Part shown: one piece after another, positions 7,121 to 12,399 of the stretch
Numbering within the stretch: the stretch's first letter is position 1
Layout: each line of letters opens with the position of its first letter
Assembly: GCA_031430315.1 (NCBI GenBank)
Contig: JANPBI010000258.1
Location: 1 to 12,399, forward strand
Direction of reading: 5' to 3'
From: JAJNPS01 sp031430315
GTDB taxonomy: Bacteria > Pseudomonadota > Alphaproteobacteria > Rhodobacterales > Rhodobacteraceae
DNA: 12,399 nucleotides
Made by a program: the position numbers and the translations under genes
The notes under the pieces: model-generated
Told to the model about the DNA's origin: nothing
The model's database searches: none
The model's input: the letters and a program-made list of their open reading frames with translations, nothing else

Positions 7121-7183
7121 GACCATGCTTGGTGCAGGCCGCGTTGCAGTCCACGGACCAAGGCGACCACGCAACTGGATTTT

Positions 7184-7190
7184 GGGAGGA
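7184..7190 (+). promoter_or_regulatory. Ribosome binding site GGGAGGA deciding the start of the second binding protein
   Basis: A near-consensus Shine-Dalgarno sequence 8 bases before ATG 7199. It selects this ATG over upstream in-frame possibilities and gives a clean N-terminal signal peptide. Confidence 0.85.
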
Positions 7191-7198
7191 ATCTGACA

Positions 7199-8182
7199 AT
7201 GACCATTACTCGTCGTCTCGTGTTGCAGATCGGTGCAGGTGCCGCCGCATTCACCACGCTTGGCTTGCGCGCCGCTTATGCCGATCTGCCGAAACTTGCC
7301 AAAAAGGACACTTACAAGGTCGGGTTCGCCCAGACCGAAAGCAACAACCCTTGGCGTCTGGCGCAGACCAAGTCAATGCAGGACGAAGCCGCAAAACGCG
7401 GCTGGCAACTGGTCTACACCGACGCGGCAGGCTCTGCCGCCAAGCAGGTCGCCGATGTGCGCTCGATGATCGCGCAAGGTGTCGATGTCATCCTCTTGTC
7501 GCCGCGCGAAGAAAAGCCGTTGATCCCGGCGGTGATGGAGGCCAAGAAGGCCGGGATTCCGATGATCCTGATCGACCGCAACGTCGACGCGACGATGGCG
7601 ACCGGAGGCGTCGACTATGCCGCTTTCATTGGGTCCGACTTTATCAAGGAAGGCAACATGGCCGCCGAAGTGCTGACCGCCTTCATGAAGGGCGAGGCCA
7701 AGATCATCCAGCTGGAAGGCTCTACCGGATCATCGCCCGCCAATGACCGCGCCTCGGGCTTTGCCGATTACATCAAGGACCATCCGGGAATGCAGATCAT
7801 CGCCTCGCAGTCCGGCGACTTTGCCCGCGACAAGGGCCGCCAAGTGTTTGAGACGCTGTATCAGGCGCATCCCGATGCGACCGCGCTTTATTCCCACAAC
7901 GACGAGATGACGATGGGCGCCATCGCCGCAATGGAGGCGGCAGGCAAGGTTCCCGGCAAGGACCTGATCATTGCCAGCATCGACGGCACCAAGGATGCGA
8001 CCCAGGCCTTGATCGACGGCAAAGTGCTTGTGGTCATCGAGTGTAACCCCAAATTCGGGCCGGCAGCTTTCGACGCCATCGTCCGCCTCGGCAACGGCGA
8101 AACGCTGGAGCCGAAGCTGGTCAACAAGGACCGCGTCTTCACCGCAGAAAATGCGGCAGAGTACATGCCAGAAGCGTACTGA
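7199..8182 (+). CDS. Second YtfQ-like sugar ABC transporter, periplasmic binding protein with twin-arginine-like signal
   Basis: The 327-residue protein starts MTITRRLVLQ followed by a weakly hydrophobic Ala/Gly stretch and cleavage after AYA (residue 28). Arg5-Arg6 with TRRLVLQ resembles the Tat motif S/T-R-R-x-F-L-K, so export may be by Tat rather than Sec. The mature part is a type 1 sugar-binding protein: YKVGFAQTESNNPWRLAQ, KQVADVRSMIAQGVDVILLSP, MILIDRNVD, IQLEGSTGSSPANDRASGF, ALYSHNDEMTMGAIAAMEAAGKVPG, IIASIDGTKDA. It aligns with the YtfQ of operon 1 throughout but has different residues where the sugar is expected to contact (ESNNPWR against GSESGWR; NDRASGF against INRKKGF), so a different substrate is likely. 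YtfQ-like systems elsewhere carry galactofuranose or arabinose-type sugars; which applies here is unknown. Confidence 0.92.
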   Translation: MTITRRLVLQIGAGAAAFTTLGLRAAYADLPKLAKKDTYKVGFAQTESNNPWRLAQTKSMQDEAAKRGWQLVYTDAAGSAAKQVADVRSMIAQGVDVILLSPREEKPLIPAVMEAKKAGIPMILIDRNVDATMATGGVDYAAFIGSDFIKEGNMAAEVLTAFMKGEAKIIQLEGSTGSSPANDRASGFADYIKDHPGMQIIASQSGDFARDKGRQVFETLYQAHPDATALYSHNDEMTMGAIAAMEAAGKVPGKDLIIASIDGTKDATQALIDGKVLVVIECNPKFGPAAFDAIVRLGNGETLEPKLVNKDRVFTAENAAEYMPEAY

Positions 8183-8225
8183 GTTTTCCTCCCAAACCTT
8201 GGCGAACGTGCCCTGGTTCAACTTT

Positions 8226-8252
8226 ATGCAGGCCGGTTCACCCGGCCTGCAT
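8226..8252 (+). promoter_or_regulatory. Intercistronic 11-bp hairpin between binding-protein and ATPase genes
   Basis: ATGCAGGCCGG (8226-8236) pairs perfectly with CCGGCCTGCAT (8242-8252) around a 5-base loop TTCAC. It is GC-rich and lies 44 bases after the binding-protein stop and 18 before the ATPase start. There is no T-run, so it is better explained as an mRNA-stability or partial-termination element that keeps binding-protein levels above those of the membrane subunits, as known in other binding-protein operons. The function here is inferred. Confidence 0.65.
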
Positions 8253-8260
8253 CTTTGCAA

Positions 8261-8268
8261 GGGGGAAA
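8261..8268 (+). promoter_or_regulatory. Ribosome binding site (GGGGGAAA) of the second ATPase gene
   Basis: A purine-rich G-tract just before ATG 8270 supports this start over the TTG at 8255 in the same frame. Using ATG 8270 puts the Walker A motif at the usual position for the family. Confidence 0.55.
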
Positions 8269-8269
8269 G

Positions 8270-9802
8270 ATGACGGGCGAGCTTTTGTCCATGACGGGCA
8301 TCGACAAGGCATTTGGCGGCGTGCCGGCCCTGACAGGGGCATCGCTGTCCATACATCCGGCCGAGATCATGGGCCTGATCGGCCAGAACGGTGCCGGCAA
8401 GTCCACGATGATCAAGATCCTGAACGGCGCATATGCGCGCGATCAGGGGACCATCAGCTTTGGCGGGCAGGTCTGGACGGCGGGTTCCCCCCAAGCGGCG
8501 CAACGCGCCGGTGTCAGCACGATTTTTCAGGAACTGAACCTGATCCCGTTCCGTTCAGTCACCGAAAACATCTATCTTGGGCGCGAGATCACCCGATTTG
8601 CTGGCCTGTTGAACTGGCCTGCGATGAATGCCGGTGCCCGGACCCTGCTTAGAAGGTTCGATGTCGATATCGACGTGACGCGCCCGCTTGGCCAGTTCTC
8701 CACCGCTATCCAGCAGATGGTCGCGATTGCACGTGCCGTGTCGTTCGAGGCGCGGCTGGTGATCATGGACGAGCCGACATCGTCGCTGGACGATGCCGAG
8801 GTCGCAGTGCTGCTGCGCACCGTCCGGCAGTTGAAGTCCGAAGGCGTGTCGGTCCTGTTCGTGACCCACAAGATGGATGAGCTTGGCCAGATCTGCGACC
8901 GCGTCACCGTGATGCGCGACGGCGAAACGGTGGCCGTCCTGCCAGCGCAAGGCACCGACAAGTTGCAACTGGTGGCCACGATGCTCGGGCGCGATCTGGC
9001 AGATGTCCGGCGCAGCGGGGCGACGGCCTTTACCAAGGCGGCCGCCATTGGCGACGGGCTGCTGGAGGTGGCGAATGTGGCCATCGCCCCCCGCGTCAGC
9101 GACGCCAGCCTGGCGATCCGCAAGGGTGAGATCGTGGGCCTCGCGGGCCTTTTGGGGTCAGGCCGGACAGAGACCGCCCGCGCCGTCTTTGCCGCGGACG
9201 CCGCTGCGCGTGGCGCGATCCGGTTTGACGGGGCGACAACTGCGTTCAAATCACCTCAGCAAGCCATAGCCGCCGGGATGGGGTTCTGTTCCGAGGACCG
9301 CAAGGTCGAAGGCATAATCCCTGACATGTCGGTTGCCGATAATCTGGCGCTGGCGCTGATGCCCGCGCTGAAACGGTCGGGCCTTCTGGACGAGGCGGCT
9401 CAGCGCAAGGTGGTGGAACGCTATATCACCAGCATCGGTATCAAATGCACAGGCCCCGATCAGAAGATCCGGGAATTGTCGGGAGGCAATCAGCAAAAGG
9501 TGCTGCTGGCCCGCTGGCTGGCGATGAACCCCAAGCTGCTGATCCTGGATGAGCCGACTCGCGGCATCGATGTCGGTGCCAAGGCCGAGATTCAAAGCCT
9601 GATCCGCACGGCGGCCAACAACGGGCTGGGGGTGCTGATGATCTCTTCGGAACTGGAAGAGATCGTCGAAGGTGCCGACCGTGTCTTTGTGTTACGGGAG
9701 GGGCGCACGGTGCAGGAGCTGGCCAAGGCCGACATTACCGAAAACGCCGTGATGAAGGCGATGGCGCATGGCGCATCCGAACAACCGGAGCCTGCAGCAT
9801 GA
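8270..9802 (+). CDS. Second sugar ABC transporter, double ATP-binding subunit (YtfR/RbsA-like)
   Basis: A 510-residue tandem ATPase. First domain: Walker A GQNGAGKST (38-46), Q-loop in IFQELNLIPFRSV, degenerate signature FSTAIQQ, Walker B LVIMDEPTSSLD (Asp167), H-loop FVTHKMDE. Second domain: GLLGSGRTE (from 293) with Arg299 replacing the Walker A Lys, signature LSGGNQQ (403-409), Walker B LLILDEPTRGID, and ISSELEE in place of the switch His. These deviations are typical of carbohydrate class 2 ATPases and match the paralogue of operon 1. FCSEDRKVEGIIPDMSV lies between the second Walker A and signature, as in RbsA-type proteins. The gene follows the hairpin after the binding-protein gene and overlaps the next permease gene by ATGA (9799-9802). 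Confidence 0.94.
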   Translation: MTGELLSMTGIDKAFGGVPALTGASLSIHPAEIMGLIGQNGAGKSTMIKILNGAYARDQGTISFGGQVWTAGSPQAAQRAGVSTIFQELNLIPFRSVTENIYLGREITRFAGLLNWPAMNAGARTLLRRFDVDIDVTRPLGQFSTAIQQMVAIARAVSFEARLVIMDEPTSSLDDAEVAVLLRTVRQLKSEGVSVLFVTHKMDELGQICDRVTVMRDGETVAVLPAQGTDKLQLVATMLGRDLADVRRSGATAFTKAAAIGDGLLEVANVAIAPRVSDASLAIRKGEIVGLAGLLGSGRTETARAVFAADAAARGAIRFDGATTAFKSPQQAIAAGMGFCSEDRKVEGIIPDMSVADNLALALMPALKRSGLLDEAAQRKVVERYITSIGIKCTGPDQKIRELSGGNQQKVLLARWLAMNPKLLILDEPTRGIDVGAKAEIQSLIRTAANNGLGVLMISSELEEIVEGADRVFVLREGRTVQELAKADITENAVMKAMAHGASEQPEPAA

Positions 9803-10755
9803 TGGCGCTGAAACCGATCATCGGGCGCTATGGCGCGCTGGTGGCCCTGACGCTGCTGATCCTGTTCAACCTGGCCGTCACCCCGAACTTTGCCACGATG
9901 CAAACCCTGTCGGTGAACCTGACACAGGTCTGTACCATCGTCATCGTCGGCGTCGGTATGACGCTGGTGATCGCCACCGGCGGGATCGACCTCTCCGTCG
10001 GCGCGCTTATGGCCATCGCGGGGGCGTTGTCGCCGATGATCTTCATGGGCACGCTGGTGCCAATTGCACCCCTGTGGCTGGCCATTACCTTGGGGATCAT
10101 CCTGCCGATCCTGGCCGCCGGGGCGTTCGGCCTGTTCAACGGCTGGCTGATCACGCGGTTCTCGATCCAGCCCATCGTCGCCACGCTGGTCCTCTTCATC
10201 GCCGGGCGCGGGCTGGCGCAGGTTTCGACAAACGGGAACCTGCAGGTGTTCAAGGTGCCTGAGTTTCAAGCCATCGCTCTCGGCCGGGTTTTGGGAGTGC
10301 CTTTTCAGGTCTGGATCATGCTGGCGCTAGTGCTGGTGGTGGCGTTCATCCTGAAGCGCACGGTTTTCGGCAAGCAGGTGCTGGCCGTTGGCGGCAATGA
10401 ACGCGCCGCACGGCTGGCCGGGGTGCCGGTGACGCGGATCAAGCTGATCGTTTACGGAATCTGCGGGCTATGTTCGGGTGTCGCGGGCCTGATCGTGATC
10501 GCAATGAACTCTGCCGCCGATGCCAACCTGATCGGCCAAGGTATGGAGCTGGACGCCATTGCCGCTGTCGCCGTGGGCGGCACGCTGCTGACCGGCGGGC
10601 GGGCCACGATCATCGGCACGCTGCTGGGTGCGCTGATCATCCAACTGGTGCGCTATACCCTTCTGGCCAATGGCGTGCCTGATCCGGTGGCCCTGATCGT
10701 CAAGGCCGCGCTGATTATCCTGGCCGTCTGGCTGCAGCAAAGGGAGCAGACCTGA
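9799..10755 (+). CDS. Second sugar ABC transporter, permease 1 (YtfT-like)
   Basis: A 318-residue multi-pass inner-membrane protein of the BPD_transp_2 family. Signature GMTLVIATGGIDLSVGALMA at residues 53-72; further family segments are FSIQPIVATLVLFIAGRGLAQVSTNG, VGGNERAARLAGVP, and GMELDAIAAVAVGGTLLTGGRATIIGTLLGALIIQ. The closest relative in this window is the YtfT of operon 1, with a shorter N-terminus. Two adjacent ATG codons (9799 and 9802) can serve as start; the first overlaps the ATPase stop as ATGA. The stop overlaps the next start by one base (TGATG, 10753-10757), so the two permeases are probably made in equal amounts and form a heterodimer. Confidence 0.92.
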   Translation: MMALKPIIGRYGALVALTLLILFNLAVTPNFATMQTLSVNLTQVCTIVIVGVGMTLVIATGGIDLSVGALMAIAGALSPMIFMGTLVPIAPLWLAITLGIILPILAAGAFGLFNGWLITRFSIQPIVATLVLFIAGRGLAQVSTNGNLQVFKVPEFQAIALGRVLGVPFQVWIMLALVLVVAFILKRTVFGKQVLAVGGNERAARLAGVPVTRIKLIVYGICGLCSGVAGLIVIAMNSAADANLIGQGMELDAIAAVAVGGTLLTGGRATIIGTLLGALIIQLVRYTLLANGVPDPVALIVKAALIILAVWLQQREQT

Positions 10756-11801
10756 TGCCCGACCACGCCACCGCCCTGCGCCGGATCATTCTGTCACCCA
10801 CCTTTGCCGTGGCGCTGGTGCTGGTGCTGCTGACCACCTTTGCGACCTTGCGCTATGACGGGTTTGCCAGCGCTTACAACATCTCGTCCGTGCTGCGCTA
10901 CATCTCGATGTTCGCGCTGGTGGCGCTGGGAATGTGCTTTGTCATCATGACGGGTGGGATTGATCTGTCCGTCGGTACGGTTGCCGCAGCGTCGAGTGTC
11001 GTCTCCGCCATTCTCAGCCCTTACGGTCTTGCGGCAGGGTTGGCGGGGGGACTTGGCTTTGGTCTGCTGGCGGGCCTGCTGAACGCGCTGATCATCACGC
11101 GGCTGAAAATACTGCCCTTCATCGCCACACTGGCGACCATGCTCGCAGCCTCGGGCACGGCACTGCTGTTGGCGGACAACCAGACGGTTTCCGTTTCCTA
11201 TGACACAGCCTTTACGACTCTTGGTCAGGGCGACATGTTCACTGCCTTTCGCCCCGAATGGGTCGACAGCGACGATGCCGGGATCTTCGGCCACGTTTTC
11301 GGCTTCATACTGGGTTTCCCGATCCCCGCCTTCATCGCCTTGGCGGCCTATATCGTCGGGGCAGTGGTCCTGTCCCACACCGCCTTTGGCCGCCACGTGC
11401 TGGCGGTCGGCGGGGGCGAGGATGCCTCGCGCCTGATGGGCCTGCCGGTCACGCGCACGATTTTCAGCGTGTACTTGATTTCAGGTGCCTGCGCGGGCAT
11501 GGCCGGGGTGATCCTGGCCTCACAGTTCGGCGCGGGCCAGCCGATCGAGGGCATAGGGTGGGAGCTGTTCGCCATCGCCTCGGTCGTCGTGGGCGGGACG
11601 CTCCTGACTGGGGGCAAGGGGTCGATCTGGGGGACGCTGGCGGGGGCAATGCTGCTCGGGGTGATCTTTACCATCCTGAATTTCGAGAATGGCATGGGCT
11701 GGATTTCGCTGTCGGCCTACTGGCAATCGGTTGTGCGGGGCACGTTCCTGTTCATCGTGGTGGTGCTGCAGTCCCGCCTTGCCAAACCCGTACAGACCTG
11801 A
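10755..11801 (+). CDS. Second sugar ABC transporter, permease 2 (YjfF-like, with extra loop)
   Basis: A 348-residue inner-membrane permease of the same family. Signature GMCFVIMTGGIDLSVGT at residues 59-75, then LPFIATLATMLAASGTALLL, FGRHVLAVGGGEDASRLMGLP, and IGWELFAIASVVVGGTLLTGGKGSIWGT. Compared with the YjfF of operon 1 the segment between the ATLATML helix and the FGRHVLAVGG helix is about 22 residues longer and includes an acidic/aromatic stretch FRPEWVDSDDAGIFG. In this family that region is expected on the periplasmic side, facing the binding protein (inference). It is the last gene of the operon; no clear intrinsic terminator with a T-run follows. Confidence 0.92.
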   Translation: MPDHATALRRIILSPTFAVALVLVLLTTFATLRYDGFASAYNISSVLRYISMFALVALGMCFVIMTGGIDLSVGTVAAASSVVSAILSPYGLAAGLAGGLGFGLLAGLLNALIITRLKILPFIATLATMLAASGTALLLADNQTVSVSYDTAFTTLGQGDMFTAFRPEWVDSDDAGIFGHVFGFILGFPIPAFIALAAYIVGAVVLSHTAFGRHVLAVGGGEDASRLMGLPVTRTIFSVYLISGACAGMAGVILASQFGAGQPIEGIGWELFAIASVVVGGTLLTGGKGSIWGTLAGAMLLGVIFTILNFENGMGWISLSAYWQSVVRGTFLFIVVVLQSRLAKPVQT

Positions 11802-11866
11802 CCCGACTGCGCTGGGACAGTTTGTGATTTGCGACGCGAAGTTCACTGCACCTGCTTTGGGACATC

Positions 11867-11880
11867 AAAGTCGCGACTTT
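11867..11880. promoter_or_regulatory. 14-bp perfect palindrome AAAGTCGCGACTTT
   Basis: The two 7-bp halves meet with no spacer, which favours a dimeric protein-binding site over an RNA terminator. It lies 66 bases after the last permease gene and about 320 before the next binding-protein gene. The binding protein is unknown, and chance occurrence cannot be excluded. Confidence 0.35.
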
Positions 11881-11997
11881 CGCTGGCGTCCTCTGCGTGG
11901 CTTTGACGATCGGCATGTCACCCTGCGTTCGGCATGATCTCGAACCAATGGCGGCAGATGACTGACCGTTGGCCGGGGTGCATGCAGCATCGTGCAG

Positions 11998-12026
11998 GCG
12001 GGCTGCCCCGGCAATGCCCAGCCCGC
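11998..12026 (+). terminator. GC-rich bulged hairpin, possible terminator of operon 2
   Basis: GCGGGCTG (11998-12005) pairs with CAGCCCGC (12019-12026), and inside it GGC (12010-12012) pairs with GCC (12016-12018) around an AAT loop, leaving CCCC (12006-12009) as a bulge. This gives an 11-bp interrupted stem. No T-run follows, so termination would have to be incomplete or of another kind; it may instead be a processing or stability element. Confidence 0.35.
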
Positions 12027-12071
12027 TACCCCCGCATCATCCGAAAATCAGTCCTTTCGCCCAAGCTGACG

Positions 12072-12088
12072 CGAACGATGCGCGTTCG
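12072..12088 (+). other. Small inverted repeat CGAACG-N5-CGTTCG
   Basis: Perfect 6-bp arms around ATGCG, about 115 bases before the binding-protein start. An overlapping 10-bp palindrome TCGTCGACGA follows at 12086-12095. Either could be an operator or a structured leader; there is no further support. Confidence 0.25.
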
Positions 12089-12117
12089 TCGACGACAAGG
12101 TGAATCAGTTGACTCGA

Positions 12118-12125
12118 AGGAGGGT
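12118..12125 (+). promoter_or_regulatory. Strong Shine-Dalgarno sequence ahead of a possible leader ORF
   Basis: The run at 12117-12124 includes AAGGAGGG, the best match to the anti-Shine-Dalgarno in the window, yet it lies nearly 80 bases before the binding-protein ATG at 12202. No ATG or GTG follows within normal distance; the nearest usable starts are ATT 12134 and TTG 12137 in one frame. This is what suggests a leader ORF. Confidence 0.45.
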
Positions 12126-12136
12126 TTTTCCAAATT

Positions 12137-12205
12137 TTGGCGCTAAAAAGAACGCCGTGCGACATATGCGAACAGAAGCGAAGAAGACAGGGTGTCTCCA
12201 AATGA
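12137..12205 (+). CDS. Possible 22-codon leader ORF with CxxC and Arg-rich tail, coupled to the next gene
   Basis: From TTG 12137 the frame encodes 22 residues with a CDIC motif (residues 8-11) followed by a basic segment QKRRRQ, and stops at TGA 12203-12205. That stop overlaps the ATG of the binding-protein gene (ATGA, 12202-12205), the geometry used for translational coupling throughout this window. The Shine-Dalgarno core AGGAGG is 13 bases upstream, longer than ideal, and TTG is a weak start, so the call is tentative. If real, it may act as a sensing leader peptide (for metal, redox state or amino-acid supply) rather than as a functional protein; this is inference. Confidence 0.3.
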   Translation: MALKRTPCDICEQKRRRQGVSK

Positions 12206-12399
12206 ACCGTTTGCATCCTTCTCGGCGTCAGGTTTTGGTCGGTCTTGGCGGAAACACAGTGCTAGGTCTGGGCTTGCCGCGCACGGCACAGGCCCAGACA
12301 AACGAAATCACGATCTTTACCAGGGAGACCCGTCACGATGATCCCTGGATCGAGGAGTACACGGCGGCCACTGGGGTCAAGGTCAACGTGATCCGCACC
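12202..12399 (+). CDS. ABC transporter periplasmic binding protein, family-1/iron(III)-like (5' part, cut by window edge)
   Basis: 66 codons are present. The N-terminus MNRLHPSRRQVLVGLGG carries a Tat-type motif SRRQVL (Arg8-Arg9), then a Gly/Leu-rich segment and cleavage after AQA (residue 31). The mature start NEITIFTRETRHDDPWIEEY followed by TAATGVKVNVIRT has the first strand and the ATGVKV turn of family-1 extracellular solute-binding proteins, most like the iron(III)/thiamine/phosphonate group (FbpA-like) and unlike the sugar-binding proteins of the two operons. A weak AGGG lies 9 bases upstream of the ATG; translation may depend on the overlapping leader ORF. The substrate cannot be set from this fragment. 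Confidence 0.75.
   Translation, partial: MNRLHPSRRQVLVGLGGNTVLGLGLPRTAQAQTNEITIFTRETRHDDPWIEEYTAATGVKVNVIRT

Larger units (their letters stand above)
6966..7198 (+). other. Intergenic region with control signals of operon 2
   Basis: The 233 bases between the regulator stop and the second binding-protein gene include a strikingly AT-rich block (about 7060-7120) in an otherwise GC-rich window. Two inverted repeats and a TTGACG at 7100-7105 that could be a -35 box lie here. The only -10 candidate at a usual distance (CATGCT, 7124-7129) is poor. No T-run terminator for the upstream operon is visible, so readthrough into operon 2 is possible. A TTG-initiated upstream extension of the binding-protein frame (from 7100) is rejected because the ribosome binding site at 7184-7190 fixes the start. 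Confidence 0.55.
11802..12201 (+). other. 400-base region without a convincing large gene
   Basis: Open frames here (for example plus 11934-12146) have no recognisable domain and read like chance frames. The stretch holds a 14-bp perfect palindrome (11867-11880), a bulged GC-rich hairpin (11998-12026), a smaller hairpin (12072-12088), a TTGACT at 12109-12114 that could be a -35 box without a good -10, and a strong Shine-Dalgarno sequence at 12118-12125 leading to a possible leader ORF. It presumably contains the end of operon 2 and the promoter of the next binding-protein gene. Confidence 0.55.

Noticed and set aside
7129..7147. Possible sigma-54 promoter (TTGG...TTGCA)
   Set aside because: The GG and GC elements are 13 bases apart, whereas sigma-54 promoters need 10.
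11934..12146. 70-codon plus-strand frame in the gap after operon 2
   Set aside because: No domain and no ribosome binding site, and it runs across the hairpins; likely chance.
1..12399. CRISPR arrays, insertion sequences, tRNA or rRNA genes, phage genes
   Set aside because: No regularly spaced direct repeats, transposase or integrase signatures, or tRNA-like cloverleaf with a CCA end were seen.

Overview
This window reads as chromosomal DNA from a GC-rich alphaproteobacterium, most likely a Rhodobacteraceae-type organism. The support is the high G+C at third codon positions, tightly overlapping transport operons, and the style of the sugar-transport proteins and regulators. This is a judgement from protein character; no database comparison was run. 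Nearly all of the window is carbohydrate ABC transport and its control.

Left part (1-1339, minus strand): a HAD phosphatase gene is followed, with an ATGA stop/start overlap, by a SorC-family sugar-responsive regulator that runs off the left edge. A 391-base divergent intergenic region (1340-1730) separates this pair from the first rightward operon. It carries a GntR-like palindrome (1627-1637) and a run of nine G directly before the first start codon.

Operon 1 (1731-6965, plus strand): substrate-binding protein, double-domain ATPase and two permeases, in the order and with the sequence character of the Escherichia coli galactofuranose importer YtfQ-YtfR-YtfT-YjfF. It is followed without a gap by a FadR-type (GntR/FCD) regulator. 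That regulator's start is odd: the expected ATGA overlap exists but opens a 10-codon frame, and the regulator frame begins at a TTG that overlaps the stop of this mini-frame.

Operon 2 (7199-11801, plus strand): a second, diverged four-gene set of the same class: a binding protein with a twin-arginine-like signal peptide, an ATPase and two permeases. It is preceded by an AT-rich region with two inverted repeats of equal geometry. An 11-bp hairpin lies between the binding-protein and ATPase genes.

Right part (11802-12399): 400 bases with no convincing large gene but with palindromes, hairpins, a strong Shine-Dalgarno sequence and a possible 22-codon leader ORF containing CxxC. This precedes the 5' end of another periplasmic binding protein, probably of the iron(III)/family-1 class, with a Tat-type signal, cut by the right edge.

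Working model (inference): the FadR-type regulator lies between two paralogous importers and may control both; a CAATAGTAT motif occurs before both binding-protein genes. The SorC/HAD pair may belong to a further sugar or polyol locus to the left or may share control of operon 1. No wholly new system was found. The most interesting points are the paired importers, the regulator junction, the shared promoter motifs and the possible leader ORF.
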